A DNA stretch of 32,562 nt, from the NCBI GenBank assembly GCA_009619095.1, contig WJOT01000115.1:1-32562 (forward strand), given 5' to 3'. Shown piece after piece: positions 1-8,057 of the stretch. Below the pieces are notes generated by a model. That model was given only the letters and a program-made list of their open reading frames with translations, was not told the origin of the DNA and made no database searches. The first letter of the stretch is position 1, and every line of letters begins with the position of its first letter. This DNA comes from Clostridia bacterium (GTDB lineage Bacteria; UBA6262; WVXT01). The position numbers were made by a program, and so were the translations under genes.

Positions 1-983
1 AGACAGCTTTTGTATATCGCATGGTTTAACATATGGAATATTCCACCAGCAATTCCAATAGGATTTCCTGTTCCAATACCAAGGACCATATATCCAACCT
101 GGCTCACAGCATGGTAAGATAATAGCTTCTTTAGATCGTGCTGGACTAAAGCCATCATTACCGCAGCAATTATCGTAAATGCGCCAACAATTAATAGTAG
201 TAACCCCATCGATTTATTCATCACAAAAAGATCCAAAGCAACTCTTGCCAAAAGGTAAATGCCCAACAGTTTATCCAGAGAAGCAGGCAGGAAAGCAGTC
301 ACTGGTATTGGTGCCTTCTCTGCACAATCAGGAATCCAGGTATGCAATGGCATTGCTCCCGCTTTGGCAAAGGAAGCAATAGTTAACGAGATAAATGCAA
401 TCGTTGGTAACATACCCGTTAAGTGAACGCTAATATTGTCCATCTGGAAAGAACCAGTCAAAAACCAGATAATGGCTATTCCCAAAATCATCAGACAATC
501 AGAGCCACCGACAATAATAAATGTCTTCTTCGCCGCTGCAGTAGCCTCTGGTCCACCTATGCCAATAAGTAGATAAAGGGTCAAGCCGAGAAATCCCCAA
601 AAAACCAGAAGGAGAATCAGATTGTTTGCTAAAATTGCCCCACAAGCACCACCAATTGTCCACAGAAGATAAGTATAGTATTCGTTTAAGCGCTCCTTGC
701 CCGCCATAAATTTTAGTGAATAGACAACAATTAAAACCCCAAAAAGACCGATAGCTAAAAGAATAAATCCACTAAGATTGTCGACTTTCAAAAGAAGCAG
801 ATCATTGTAAAACCATTCAACAGGCTTACGGAGAAAAATAACTATAGTGAAGTAGAAAGTTGCCAGTGAACCGCCTATTGCTAACAAATCTCTAAGCTTA
901 CTTAACTTTTTGGGAACTACCAAGCAGAGTAGTCCCACTATGAATGGAATAATAATAAGATAGTGCAACAAATTCATCGGCAT
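1..983 (-). CDS. Proton-translocating NuoL/NuoN/HyfB-like membrane subunit, N-terminal part (runs off window)
   Basis: Manual minus-strand translation from ATG at 983 gives an open hydrophobic frame, MPMNLLHYLIIIPFIVGLLCLVVPKK...FAKAGAMPLHTWIPDCAEKAPIPVTAFLPASLDKLLGIYLLAR...LVQHDLKKLLSYHAVSQVGYM, with antiporter-like hallmark motifs. No stop before the window edge. Confidence 0.88.
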   Translation of the reverse strand, partial: MPMNLLHYLIIIPFIVGLLCLVVPKKLSKLRDLLAIGGSLATFYFTIVIFLRKPVEWFYNDLLLLKVDNLSGFILLAIGLFGVLIVVYSLKFMAGKERLNEYYTYLLWTIGGACGAILANNLILLLVFWGFLGLTLYLLIGIGGPEATAAAKKTFIIVGGSDCLMILGIAIIWFLTGSFQMDNISVHLTGMLPTIAFISLTIASFAKAGAMPLHTWIPDCAEKAPIPVTAFLPASLDKLLGIYLLARVALDLFVMNKSMGLLLLIVGAFTIIAAVMMALVQHDLKKLLSYHAVSQVGYMVLGIGTGNPIGIAGGIFHMLNHAIYKSC

Positions 984-990
984 CCTAACC

Positions 991-1062
991 TTTGTTTATT
1001 TGTAGTGTAGCCCTTTATGGGCGTATTTTGTTTATTTGTAGTGTAGCCCTTTATGGGCGTAT
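991..1062. repeat. Two perfect tandem copies of a 36-bp unit containing a GTAG-headed hairpin
   Basis: TTTGTTTATTTGTAGTGTAGCCCTTTATGGGCGTAT at 991-1026 and 1027-1062. Confidence 0.95.
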
Positions 1063-1083
1063 TTTTCACGGGGATAATCCTTT

Positions 1084-1166
1084 GGGCGACCATCCCGATG
1101 TATCGGGATAAATTGCGGTCGCCCCTACGCGACCAAAACCATTACGGGCATAAAGCCCTACACTAC
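1084..1166 (-). repeat. Two minus-strand GTAG-headed hairpins downstream of the hydrogenase large subunit gene
   Basis: Minus GTAG+GGGCGACC...GGTCGCCC (1128-1084) and GTAGTGTAG+GGC-TTTAT-GCC (1166-1146). Confidence 0.85.
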
Positions 1167-2384
1167 CATTTCTCTCTTAATTCTTAAGGTCTTTTCTTGT
1201 GATAACTTTATCAAGTCTTGACCGGTCAATCCTTTCTTTCCCGTCTTCTTATCCACAACTGCCACTCTTTCCGTGCAACAGTAACAGGGATCAACAGCAG
1301 CCAAGGTTATCGTGGCATCAGAAATAGTACCACCAACTACAGATTTCTGATTAGTGGGAACGTTCATATAACTGGGCGCCCTTATCTTATATCTCACCGG
1401 ACGGTTACTGCCGTCACTACGCACATAATGAAAGACTTCACCCCGCGGTGCCTCGTGGCGACCAATCCCTTCGCCAGGAGGAATCTCCTTAACCTTGGCA
1501 TCTATCTCCCCACCCACTACTTTTAACTTATCCAAACATCCTTTTATAATTTTCACTGACTCGTACATCTCCAATATGCGCACAACCGCCTTGGCAAAAA
1601 CATCCCCCTCTTCCTGAGTAATTACCTGCCAATCAACCAGAGGATAGGCGGCGTAAGGATCGTCTTTTCTGACATCTATAGCCACACCTGAAGCTCGAGC
1701 AGTGGGACCAAGCGCTCCATACTCGAATACATCCTCTTTTGTTAAGATTCCTACTCCTTTTAACCGGGCATGAATAACCGGATCGTCCATAACCACACCT
1801 TTAAACATATCGAGAACTGGTAATAATCCATCGACCATCTTCCAAATTTCCGGAATATCATCCGACTCAATGTCCCTTCTTACCCCACCAATCTTCATCA
1901 TGGCATAATGCTGGCGATTTCCAGTAATTTTCTCAAAAATATCCAGAACCGGCTCCCGGTATCTCCATGCCCACATCCATACTGTATTATAACCTATGAA
2001 ATGGCCAGCTAATCCCAGCCAGAGTAGGTGTGAATGAAGCCTTTCCAGCTCACCAATAATGCTTCGAATGTATAGTGCGCGTTCAGGCACCTTAATATCA
2101 GCCAACTCTTCGACCGCATTTACAGAGGCAAAAGGATGTGATGTGGAACAGATACCACAAACACGCTCCACCAGAAATAATACCTGGTCGTAACTCTTTG
2201 ATTCAGCAATCTTCTCAATTCCCCGGTGATTATATCCCAGTTCTATCTCCAGCTCCAAAACTTTTTCACCTTCTACGAGGAGCTTGAAAAATTCCGGTTC
2301 TTCTTGTAAAGGATGGTATGGACCAATAGGAATAATTGTCTTAGCCACTAATCTCTCCTGAGAGGATACTTTCCTTCTGGCCAA
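1158..2384 (-). CDS. Group 4-type [NiFe] hydrogenase large subunit (EchE/HyfG/NuoD-like)
   Basis: Contains RVCGICSTSH (RxCGxCxxxH) and DPCYCC (DPCxxC), i.e. all four Ni-ligand cysteines. NuoD-like body. Confidence 0.93.
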   Translation of the reverse strand: MARRKVSSQERLVAKTIIPIGPYHPLQEEPEFFKLLVEGEKVLELEIELGYNHRGIEKIAESKSYDQVLFLVERVCGICSTSHPFASVNAVEELADIKVPERALYIRSIIGELERLHSHLLWLGLAGHFIGYNTVWMWAWRYREPVLDIFEKITGNRQHYAMMKIGGVRRDIESDDIPEIWKMVDGLLPVLDMFKGVVMDDPVIHARLKGVGILTKEDVFEYGALGPTARASGVAIDVRKDDPYAAYPLVDWQVITQEEGDVFAKAVVRILEMYESVKIIKGCLDKLKVVGGEIDAKVKEIPPGEGIGRHEAPRGEVFHYVRSDGSNRPVRYKIRAPSYMNVPTNQKSVVGGTISDATITLAAVDPCYCCTERVAVVDKKTGKKGLTGQDLIKLSQEKTLRIKREMVV

Positions 2385-2779
2385 TCCTCTGCCAGAAGTA
2401 GTCTTTTTAAATTTGGATGGTTCTTAAATCTAACTCCCAACAGTTCATAAATTTCTCGCTCGATCCACTCTGCTCCTTTTATAATCGGAGTTACAGATTC
2501 TATTTCTGGATTCTGTTTGTCAATTTTTGTTCGTAGAGTAATTATTTTCCCCTCAATATCAAACGAAAAATGGTATAATATTTCTATTGCGTTTCGGGTA
2601 TCAACTGCCGAGACAATGACAAAGCGAGCTCTCAATCTTCGGAAAATAAATTCAACTATTTCCTTTATATTTTCAGGTTTGAGATCGATATAGGCCCGCC
2701 GAGGAGATTTCTCAAAAATGTTAAGAATTTGCCAGGAAAATTTCTCTTTTATTTTTGCCAAAATTTCTTCTGCCATCAA
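2348..2779 (-). CDS. NuoC/EchD-like hydrogenase subunit (30 kDa subunit family)
   Basis: NuoC-like motif ERE(I)YELLGVRFKNHPNLKRLLLAEDWPEGKYPLRRD at the C-terminus. Confidence 0.88.
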   Translation of the reverse strand: MMAEEILAKIKEKFSWQILNIFEKSPRRAYIDLKPENIKEIVEFIFRRLRARFVIVSAVDTRNAIEILYHFSFDIEGKIITLRTKIDKQNPEIESVTPIIKGAEWIEREIYELLGVRFKNHPNLKRLLLAEDWPEGKYPLRRD

Positions 2780-2780
2780 A

Positions 2781-3203
2781 TTAACCCTTTTTTAATGCCT
2801 TAATCAGTTTAACTACTCCCATAATCATTGCTTCTGGTTTCGGTGGACAACCCGGGATATATGCGTGAACAGGAACAAGTCCATCAAAAGGTCCAGCCAT
2901 GTTATAAGAATCCCGAAACATTGTCATCGAACAAGCACAAGCTCCAACTGCTACCACCAAACAAGGTTTAGGAGCCTGCTCATAAAGCCTCTTTAACCTC
3001 ACTGCTGCTTTGTGAGAAATTGCACCGGTAGCCAATATAACATCTGCATGGCGAATACTTCCCACCAAAAGAATACCAAACCTTTCCAGATCAAACCTGG
3101 GGGTTAACGCATCGAGAATTTCTATATCGCAGTTATTGCAAGAAGCAGCAGCAAAATGGAACACCCATATAGATTTAGTTAATGCCTTCATCTTGATATC
3201 CAT
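2781..3203 (-). CDS. [NiFe] hydrogenase small subunit, NuoB/EchC/HyfI-like
   Basis: CNNCDIEILDAL...GACACSM...IPGCPPKPEA pattern of NuoB-type proteins. The ORF track start (3224) probably over-extends; internal MDIKMKAL start used. Confidence 0.88.
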   Translation of the reverse strand: MDIKMKALTKSIWVFHFAAASCNNCDIEILDALTPRFDLERFGILLVGSIRHADVILATGAISHKAAVRLKRLYEQAPKPCLVVAVGACACSMTMFRDSYNMAGPFDGLVPVHAYIPGCPPKPEAMIMGVVKLIKALKKG

Positions 3204-3204
3204 C

Positions 3205-4134
3205 TCATAGCCCCAGAAATGCAAGGATTACTCCGATAACTGCCAGAATTGTCATCGGTCCCCAGAAAAATTTTATAGCCTGGTCGATACGAAGTCGGGG
3301 GTTAGTGTTACGCATTAAAATAATAATCACTAAAAGCAAGACATATTTCAATATGCCCCATAAAATATGCCAGCCGGAAAATACAATACCGCCCATAAAC
3401 ATAATTACTAAAAACATTGGCACTACAAACAACATCATCCAGCGGGTAAGTTTATAGAGAGCTAAAGGGGCTCCAGAATATTCGATATAAGGACCAGCTA
3501 TTATCTCTGTTTCTGCCTCAGGAATGTCGAAAGGCACTAAAGCCAGTTTTGCCTGCATACAGATTATAGCCACAACAAAAGCAATAAGTCCAGACCAGGA
3601 ATTGAGGAAGATACTATTTGCCCATTGATATTGGAGCAAATCGCCAAGCCTGATTATGCCTTGCGCTTTAATAACCGGAGTGAAAATAGCCAGAATAAAA
3701 GGTAACTCGTATGCTAAAATCATTTTCATTTCCCGGGAAGCGCCTAAAGAAGCTAAAGGATTTCCCGAAGCAAAACCACCTATAATTACACCTATAGATG
3801 GAATTGCCAATAAATAGATAACCACAATTAAATCTCCCAGAAAAGTTTGCCCTGGTGAAATCATCACCAGCCAAAGTAGGGTGGAGACAATAGTCACTGC
3901 AGCCAATCCAAAAAGGGGAGAAAGAAGAAAGGTCAACTTCGCCCCAGCTTGAGGGACAATCGTCTCTTTACCCAAAAGCTTTACAAAATCGTAAAGCGGC
4001 TGAAGTAGCGGCGGACCTACTCGCCACTGCACCCGGGCAGTGACCTTTCGGTCAATCCAACTAACTAACATGCCTACCAATGCTGTAAACAAAAATCCAG
4101 GAAATACTATGAAGTAAAATATAGTCTTTGCCAC
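3205..4134 (-). CDS. NuoH/EchB/HyfC-like membrane subunit
   Basis: Multi-helix protein with DRKVTARVQWRVGPP and PFDIPEAETEIIAGPYIEYSG motifs of the NuoH family. Confidence 0.92.
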   Translation of the reverse strand: MAKTIFYFIVFPGFLFTALVGMLVSWIDRKVTARVQWRVGPPLLQPLYDFVKLLGKETIVPQAGAKLTFLLSPLFGLAAVTIVSTLLWLVMISPGQTFLGDLIVVIYLLAIPSIGVIIGGFASGNPLASLGASREMKMILAYELPFILAIFTPVIKAQGIIRLGDLLQYQWANSIFLNSWSGLIAFVVAIICMQAKLALVPFDIPEAETEIIAGPYIEYSGAPLALYKLTRWMMLFVVPMFLVIMFMGGIVFSGWHILWGILKYVLLLVIIILMRNTNPRLRIDQAIKFFWGPMTILAVIGVILAFLGL

Positions 4135-4136
4135 TC

Positions 4137-4616
4137 TTACTCTCTTTCCCAGGGAATATAATGAACTATTAGATTCTTTCCCACAGCAAAATAATTCTTT
4201 TTCGGGTCTTGTTCAATCTCTTCGTATCTGATTATCTTCTCCGGACAACTCTCTACGCAAAGAGGAGGCTTCCCATCTGCCCGTTGTAAACAATAATCGC
4301 AACTGGAAACGAGGTAGGGAATAAGTTCCGGATAGATTGTTCCAAAAGGGCAAGCCACCACGCAAGAGTTACACCCCACGCAGCGCATATTATATCTTTT
4401 CAATATTCCGTCCTTCTGTTTTTCCAGCGCCTCTTGCGGGCAAACTTTAACACAAGGAGCATCCTCACAGTGCCTGCAGATAAGAGAAAAACTGGCTAAC
4501 TCTCTTAAATCGGTTACTCCATTATTGTCAGGATGATAGAAATAACTGCAGGAGACCGTGCAGTCTTTACATTTAGAACAGGCTTCCAAATCAATAAATA
4601 ACTTCTTCATAGCCAA
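4137..4616 (-). CDS. Poly-[4Fe-4S] ferredoxin-type electron-transfer subunit (HycB/CooF-like)
   Basis: Repeated CxxCxxCxxxC motifs: CSKCKDCTVSC, CRHCEDAPCVKVCP, CVGCNSCVVACP, CDYC. Confidence 0.9.
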   Translation of the reverse strand: MAMKKLFIDLEACSKCKDCTVSCSYFYHPDNNGVTDLRELASFSLICRHCEDAPCVKVCPQEALEKQKDGILKRYNMRCVGCNSCVVACPFGTIYPELIPYLVSSCDYCLQRADGKPPLCVESCPEKIIRYEEIEQDPKKNYFAVGKNLIVHYIPWERE

Positions 4617-5425
4617 ATATCCGGGATATCTTTTATCAGATCGTATTTGAAAACTGGACCATCTTTACAAACATAATATTTACCTAATGCACAGTGTCCA
4701 CATTTGCCCAGACCGCAAGACATATTCTTTTCCATAGAAAGGTAGATACTCTCGGGTTTATAGCCCAAATCTATCAACTTAAACGTGCCGAATTTCATCA
4801 TAATCGGAGGTCCACAAACCACAGCCACAGAATTTTTCAAGTCCATCTTGACTTTGTCCAGAAGGACAGTCACCAGTCCCTCAGTTTCTTCCCACCCAGG
4901 AGCTGCTTTATCTACACTTCTTAAGATTTCTAATTTCTTTTTTTTCTTCCATTCAGGAAAGGCATCTTTATAAACTATATCTTCAGGAGTCTTCGCTCCA
5001 TAACAGAGAACTATCCGTCTGAACTTATCTACATTTTTAAGGAGAGTAAGAAGTAAAGACCTCAGGGGTGCCATACCTACTCCTCCGCCAAGAACCAGAA
5101 CTTCCTTATTATAAAAATCATCGAAAGGATATCCGCGACCATAAGGGCCTCGAATGCCTACAATTTCTCCCTCCCTCATCTCATGCAATTTGCCAGTTAG
5201 AAGTCCAACCTTCATGATGGTTATCTCTATTTTTTCAGTCTGGTAGGGAGAAGAGGAGGGAGTAAATGGTGCCTCGCCAATACCAGGTATAGTTAGTTGA
5301 ACAAATTGACCAGTTTCGAATTTGATTTTTCGGCTGGGCTTCAACACGAATGTCTTTATGTTAGAAGTCTCGTCAATAATCTTCTCAATCTTAGCTTCAA
5401 CTGGTAAATAGGGATTCTCCGTCAT
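4607..5425 (-). CDS. FAD/NAD(P)-binding oxidoreductase, sulfhydrogenase gamma (HydG)-like
   Basis: Ferredoxin-NADP reductase fold motifs (GQFVQLTIPG, GIRGPYGRGYP, VLGGGVGMAPLRSLL) and C-terminal 2Fe-2S CGLGKCGHC...YVCKDGPVF. Confidence 0.88.
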   Translation of the reverse strand: MTENPYLPVEAKIEKIIDETSNIKTFVLKPSRKIKFETGQFVQLTIPGIGEAPFTPSSSPYQTEKIEITIMKVGLLTGKLHEMREGEIVGIRGPYGRGYPFDDFYNKEVLVLGGGVGMAPLRSLLLTLLKNVDKFRRIVLCYGAKTPEDIVYKDAFPEWKKKKKLEILRSVDKAAPGWEETEGLVTVLLDKVKMDLKNSVAVVCGPPIMMKFGTFKLIDLGYKPESIYLSMEKNMSCGLGKCGHCALGKYYVCKDGPVFKYDLIKDIPDIWL

Positions 5426-6439
5426 TCACTTTTCCTCTTTTTCACTTAATTTTTTTATCACTTCTCTTTTATCTATTTTTCCCTGGCAGGCTTCCACACA
5501 GCGACCACAACCGGTACAGGCTACAATTCCAAAATTTTCTGGCCTGTACTCATACTTGCACAAATATCTATTCCTCAGCCTTTCATATAATTTTGCTCGG
5601 GGATTGACATCCGCAGCGACCCGGGCAAAGCCGGTATGCTGGCAGGAATCCCAAAACTTAACTTTGGGAAATTTGCCCTCGTCTTTTGTGTCCACAAGGA
5701 GAAAACAGTAACAGGAAGGGCAGATGTTAGTGCAGGCTCCACATTCCACGCAGGTTTTGGTTACCTCTTCCCACACAGGTGAAGCATACTCATCTTTTAC
5801 AATAACAGAGAAGGGTCTTTTGGTCTTAAATTCCCTGTTTACCTCTACTACTCTCTTCTTCGCCTCTTTTCTCTTCCTTTCTCTCTTTTCCATTAAATCA
5901 GAAGTTGCTTCCTTCAAATCTTCTCTTATAGAAGCGATAAAGCTCTCCCCTTTGGGGGAACCCACTTCCAGCAAAAACCCGTTATCTATGGGAGAAACGT
6001 TGAGGTCAAAGCCTTCTTCTGGAAAAGGATTATTGTCCAGCAAAGTACAAAAACATGTATCTTTTGGTTGGTAACAATCGGAGGAAATAATAAGAGTATT
6101 CTCTCTTCTCTCTCTATAAAAAGGGTCTACAAAGTCTCCTTCCAGGAAAATCTTATCTAAAACTTGAAGCGCCTTAAGGTCACAGTTCTTAACTCCCAGA
6201 ACTATCGTCTTCTCTGGCTGGGAAGTAACTGCTGTCACCTTTTCCTGTGGTAAAGAGAAGAATATCTTTAAAGGTTGAACTGCTCGATAAGTGCCATAAG
6301 TGGTGTTATTAACATTTTCTGGAGATAAGAGCTGATAGGATAGTTCGTCATAAACCTCTTGTGGAGCGTAAATACGATAAGTCTTTGAAATCTGTTCCAG
6401 AAATTTTTCCCAATCTACTTTATTTATATAGAATTTCAT
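5426..6439 (-). CDS. 4Fe-4S protein, sulfhydrogenase beta (HydB)/AsrA-like
   Basis: CVECGACTNICPSCYCF and CTGCGRCVEACQGKID clusters; LGVKNCDLKALQVLD motif. The track start at 6481 is TTG and would place a palindromic operator in the coding region; ATG at 6439 (MKFYINKVDW) preferred. Confidence 0.85.
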   Translation of the reverse strand: MKFYINKVDWEKFLEQISKTYRIYAPQEVYDELSYQLLSPENVNNTTYGTYRAVQPLKIFFSLPQEKVTAVTSQPEKTIVLGVKNCDLKALQVLDKIFLEGDFVDPFYRERRENTLIISSDCYQPKDTCFCTLLDNNPFPEEGFDLNVSPIDNGFLLEVGSPKGESFIASIREDLKEATSDLMEKRERKRKEAKKRVVEVNREFKTKRPFSVIVKDEYASPVWEEVTKTCVECGACTNICPSCYCFLLVDTKDEGKFPKVKFWDSCQHTGFARVAADVNPRAKLYERLRNRYLCKYEYRPENFGIVACTGCGRCVEACQGKIDKREVIKKLSEKEEK

Positions 6440-6458
6440 AACTGGTAACTTTGAAACT

Positions 6459-6476
6459 TTGTGAAATCTTTCACAA
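6459..6476. promoter_or_regulatory. Rex-type operator TTGTGAAATCTTTCACAA
   Basis: Perfect 8-bp inverted repeat TTGTGAAA-TC-TTTCACAA, 20 bp upstream of the preferred hydrogenase-operon ATG, with the rex gene adjacent. Confidence 0.8.
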
Positions 6477-6517
6477 ACCAAGCTAAAAAATTTAAAACCT
6501 AACTATTTTAAGTTGAG

Positions 6518-6547
6518 ATTATACAAAATGAATCAAGCAAGCGTCAA
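6518..6547 (-). promoter_or_regulatory. Predicted sigma70-type promoter of the hydrogenase operon
   Basis: Minus strand: -35 TTGACG (6547-6542), 18-bp spacer, -10 TATAAT (6523-6518). Confidence 0.7.
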
Positions 6548-6628
6548 GCAAATCTTTAAAACTTTCGTTTGACACTCCAAAAAATTCCTCAGCCTACCCC
6601 CCATTAAATTTTACACTACCTTTAAAAT

Positions 6629-7246
6629 TTATTTGGTCAAGAAACAACTCAAGCTCTGTAGTTCGGTAGACAAGTCTATATTTTTTAACTTCAACCCTTC
6701 TGGTACAGCCAATTTATAAGGAGCAAAGTTTAAGATTGCTTTCACCCCTGAACGCATTAAAATGTCAGCAGCCTGCTGGGCGGAAAAATAAGGTACAGCA
6801 ATGATGGCAATTTTTATCTTTTTCTCCTTTATTACTTTTGGCATCTGTTTTATATCCCGAATCTCCACTCCCAGCCAGGTCTTTCCTATCTTTGTTGGTG
6901 AGTTATCAAAGATGACTGAAATTTTGAATCCATGTTGGCGGAATCCAGGATAGGCAGAGAGTGCCCTACCCAAATTTCCTGCTCCTACCAATGCCACCTG
7001 CCATTTCCTGTCCAATCCCAAGGTCTTATCTAGTCCCTGGGAAAGCTTCTTTACATTGTACCCCTTTCCTCTCTCACCAAATTGCCCTACATAGGAAAGG
7101 TCACGGCGGATTTGAGAAGGCTTAAAATGCATCTTCTTCCCTAACTTTTCAGAAGTCACCAAAAGTTTCCCTTTCTTAAGCAGAGACTTTACATAACGGC
7201 GATAAATGCTTAAACGGTTGACTGTTATCTCAGGTAGCTTTTCCAT
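6629..7246 (-). CDS. rex: Redox-sensing transcriptional repressor Rex
   Basis: N-terminal winged-helix (SEKLGKKMHFKPSQIRRDLSYVGQFGERGKGYNV) and Rossmann VALVGAGNLGRAL; typical Rex length. Confidence 0.95.
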   Translation of the reverse strand: MEKLPEITVNRLSIYRRYVKSLLKKGKLLVTSEKLGKKMHFKPSQIRRDLSYVGQFGERGKGYNVKKLSQGLDKTLGLDRKWQVALVGAGNLGRALSAYPGFRQHGFKISVIFDNSPTKIGKTWLGVEIRDIKQMPKVIKEKKIKIAIIAVPYFSAQQAADILMRSGVKAILNFAPYKLAVPEGLKLKNIDLSTELQSLSCFLTK

Positions 7247-8057
7247 TCCCTTTAAATATTACCCTTTCTGGGTGAGAGTATATATTCATTCGCTCACCTC
7301 GACAGAAACCTATCAAGGTTATCCCTGCCTTTTTGGAAAGTGCAACCGAAAGGTCAGTAGGTGCTCCGCGTGATATCAAGAAAGTAGCATTCATTCTCCT
7401 TGCCTTAATAACCATTTCTGCAGAGACTCTTCCTGTGGTTAGAATTATGGAATCCTCTGTCCCCATCCCCTCCATAACACATTTTCCTACAACTTTATCC
7501 AGAGCATTATGTCTACCAATGTCTTCCCTGAAAATAATAATTCCACCTTCATTGGCCAGGGCACACGAGTGAACTCCTCCTGTGGTGAGATACAACTGAG
7601 ACCTCTTGTAAAATTCTCTAATCAACTGGCTTATCCAATAAGAGGAGAGAGAAATCCCTCTAATTGAAATCTCATTCTCCCCTTGTTCCTCAGAAGGAAA
7701 GAGAAACGCCCCCTGGCCACATCCAGAAGTTATGACTCTCTCAACAGGTTCTTGAGTTCTATTCTCTACACATCCTTCTACCATTACTCTTCCTCTCTCA
7801 GGATCTTCTGATATCCATCTTATCTCCTCAAAATGGGAGAGAATCCCCTCAGAGAAGAGAAACCCTATAGCCAGCTCCATAAGTTCCACCGGGGTACAGA
7901 GAAGGGTAACTATCTTTCTCTCATTGTAGAATATGGTAATGGAAGATTCCCTCACCAAAACATCTTCTACATGTTTCTTTCTATCTCTGTAACTCCGTAA
8001 TATTGGCAACCTGTGAATATTCCCTTCCATACTGTTGTTTCCCTCTTTTTTTCTCAA
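7230..8057 (-). CDS. fdhD: Formate dehydrogenase accessory sulfurtransferase FdhD
   Basis: LCTPVELMELAIGFLFSEGI, TSGCGQG, TTGGVHSCAL, FREDIGRHNALDKVVG motifs. Start may be internal (MEGNIHRL). Confidence 0.93.
   Translation of the reverse strand: MRKKEGNNSMEGNIHRLPILRSYRDRKKHVEDVLVRESSITIFYNERKIVTLLCTPVELMELAIGFLFSEGILSHFEEIRWISEDPERGRVMVEGCVENRTQEPVERVITSGCGQGAFLFPSEEQGENEISIRGISLSSYWISQLIREFYKRSQLYLTTGGVHSCALANEGGIIIFREDIGRHNALDKVVGKCVMEGMGTEDSIILTTGRVSAEMVIKARRMNATFLISRGAPTDLSVALSKKAGITLIGFCRGERMNIYSHPERVIFKGNGKAT

Noticed and set aside
991-1062. 36-bp tandem repeat as a CRISPR array
   Set aside because: The two copies are directly adjacent with no spacers, there are only two units, and no cas genes are present; a tandem duplication of a hairpin repeat explains it.
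1158-2384. Large subunit as a non-hydrogenase complex I NuoD-like protein
   Set aside because: Both CxxC pairs needed for Ni-Fe ligation (RVCGIC, DPCYCC) are intact, so a true [NiFe] hydrogenase is favoured.
5426-6481. Start of the HydB-like ORF at 6481
   Set aside because: The codon is TTG and the extra 14 residues are encoded by the Rex-like palindrome; ATG at 6439 is more plausible.
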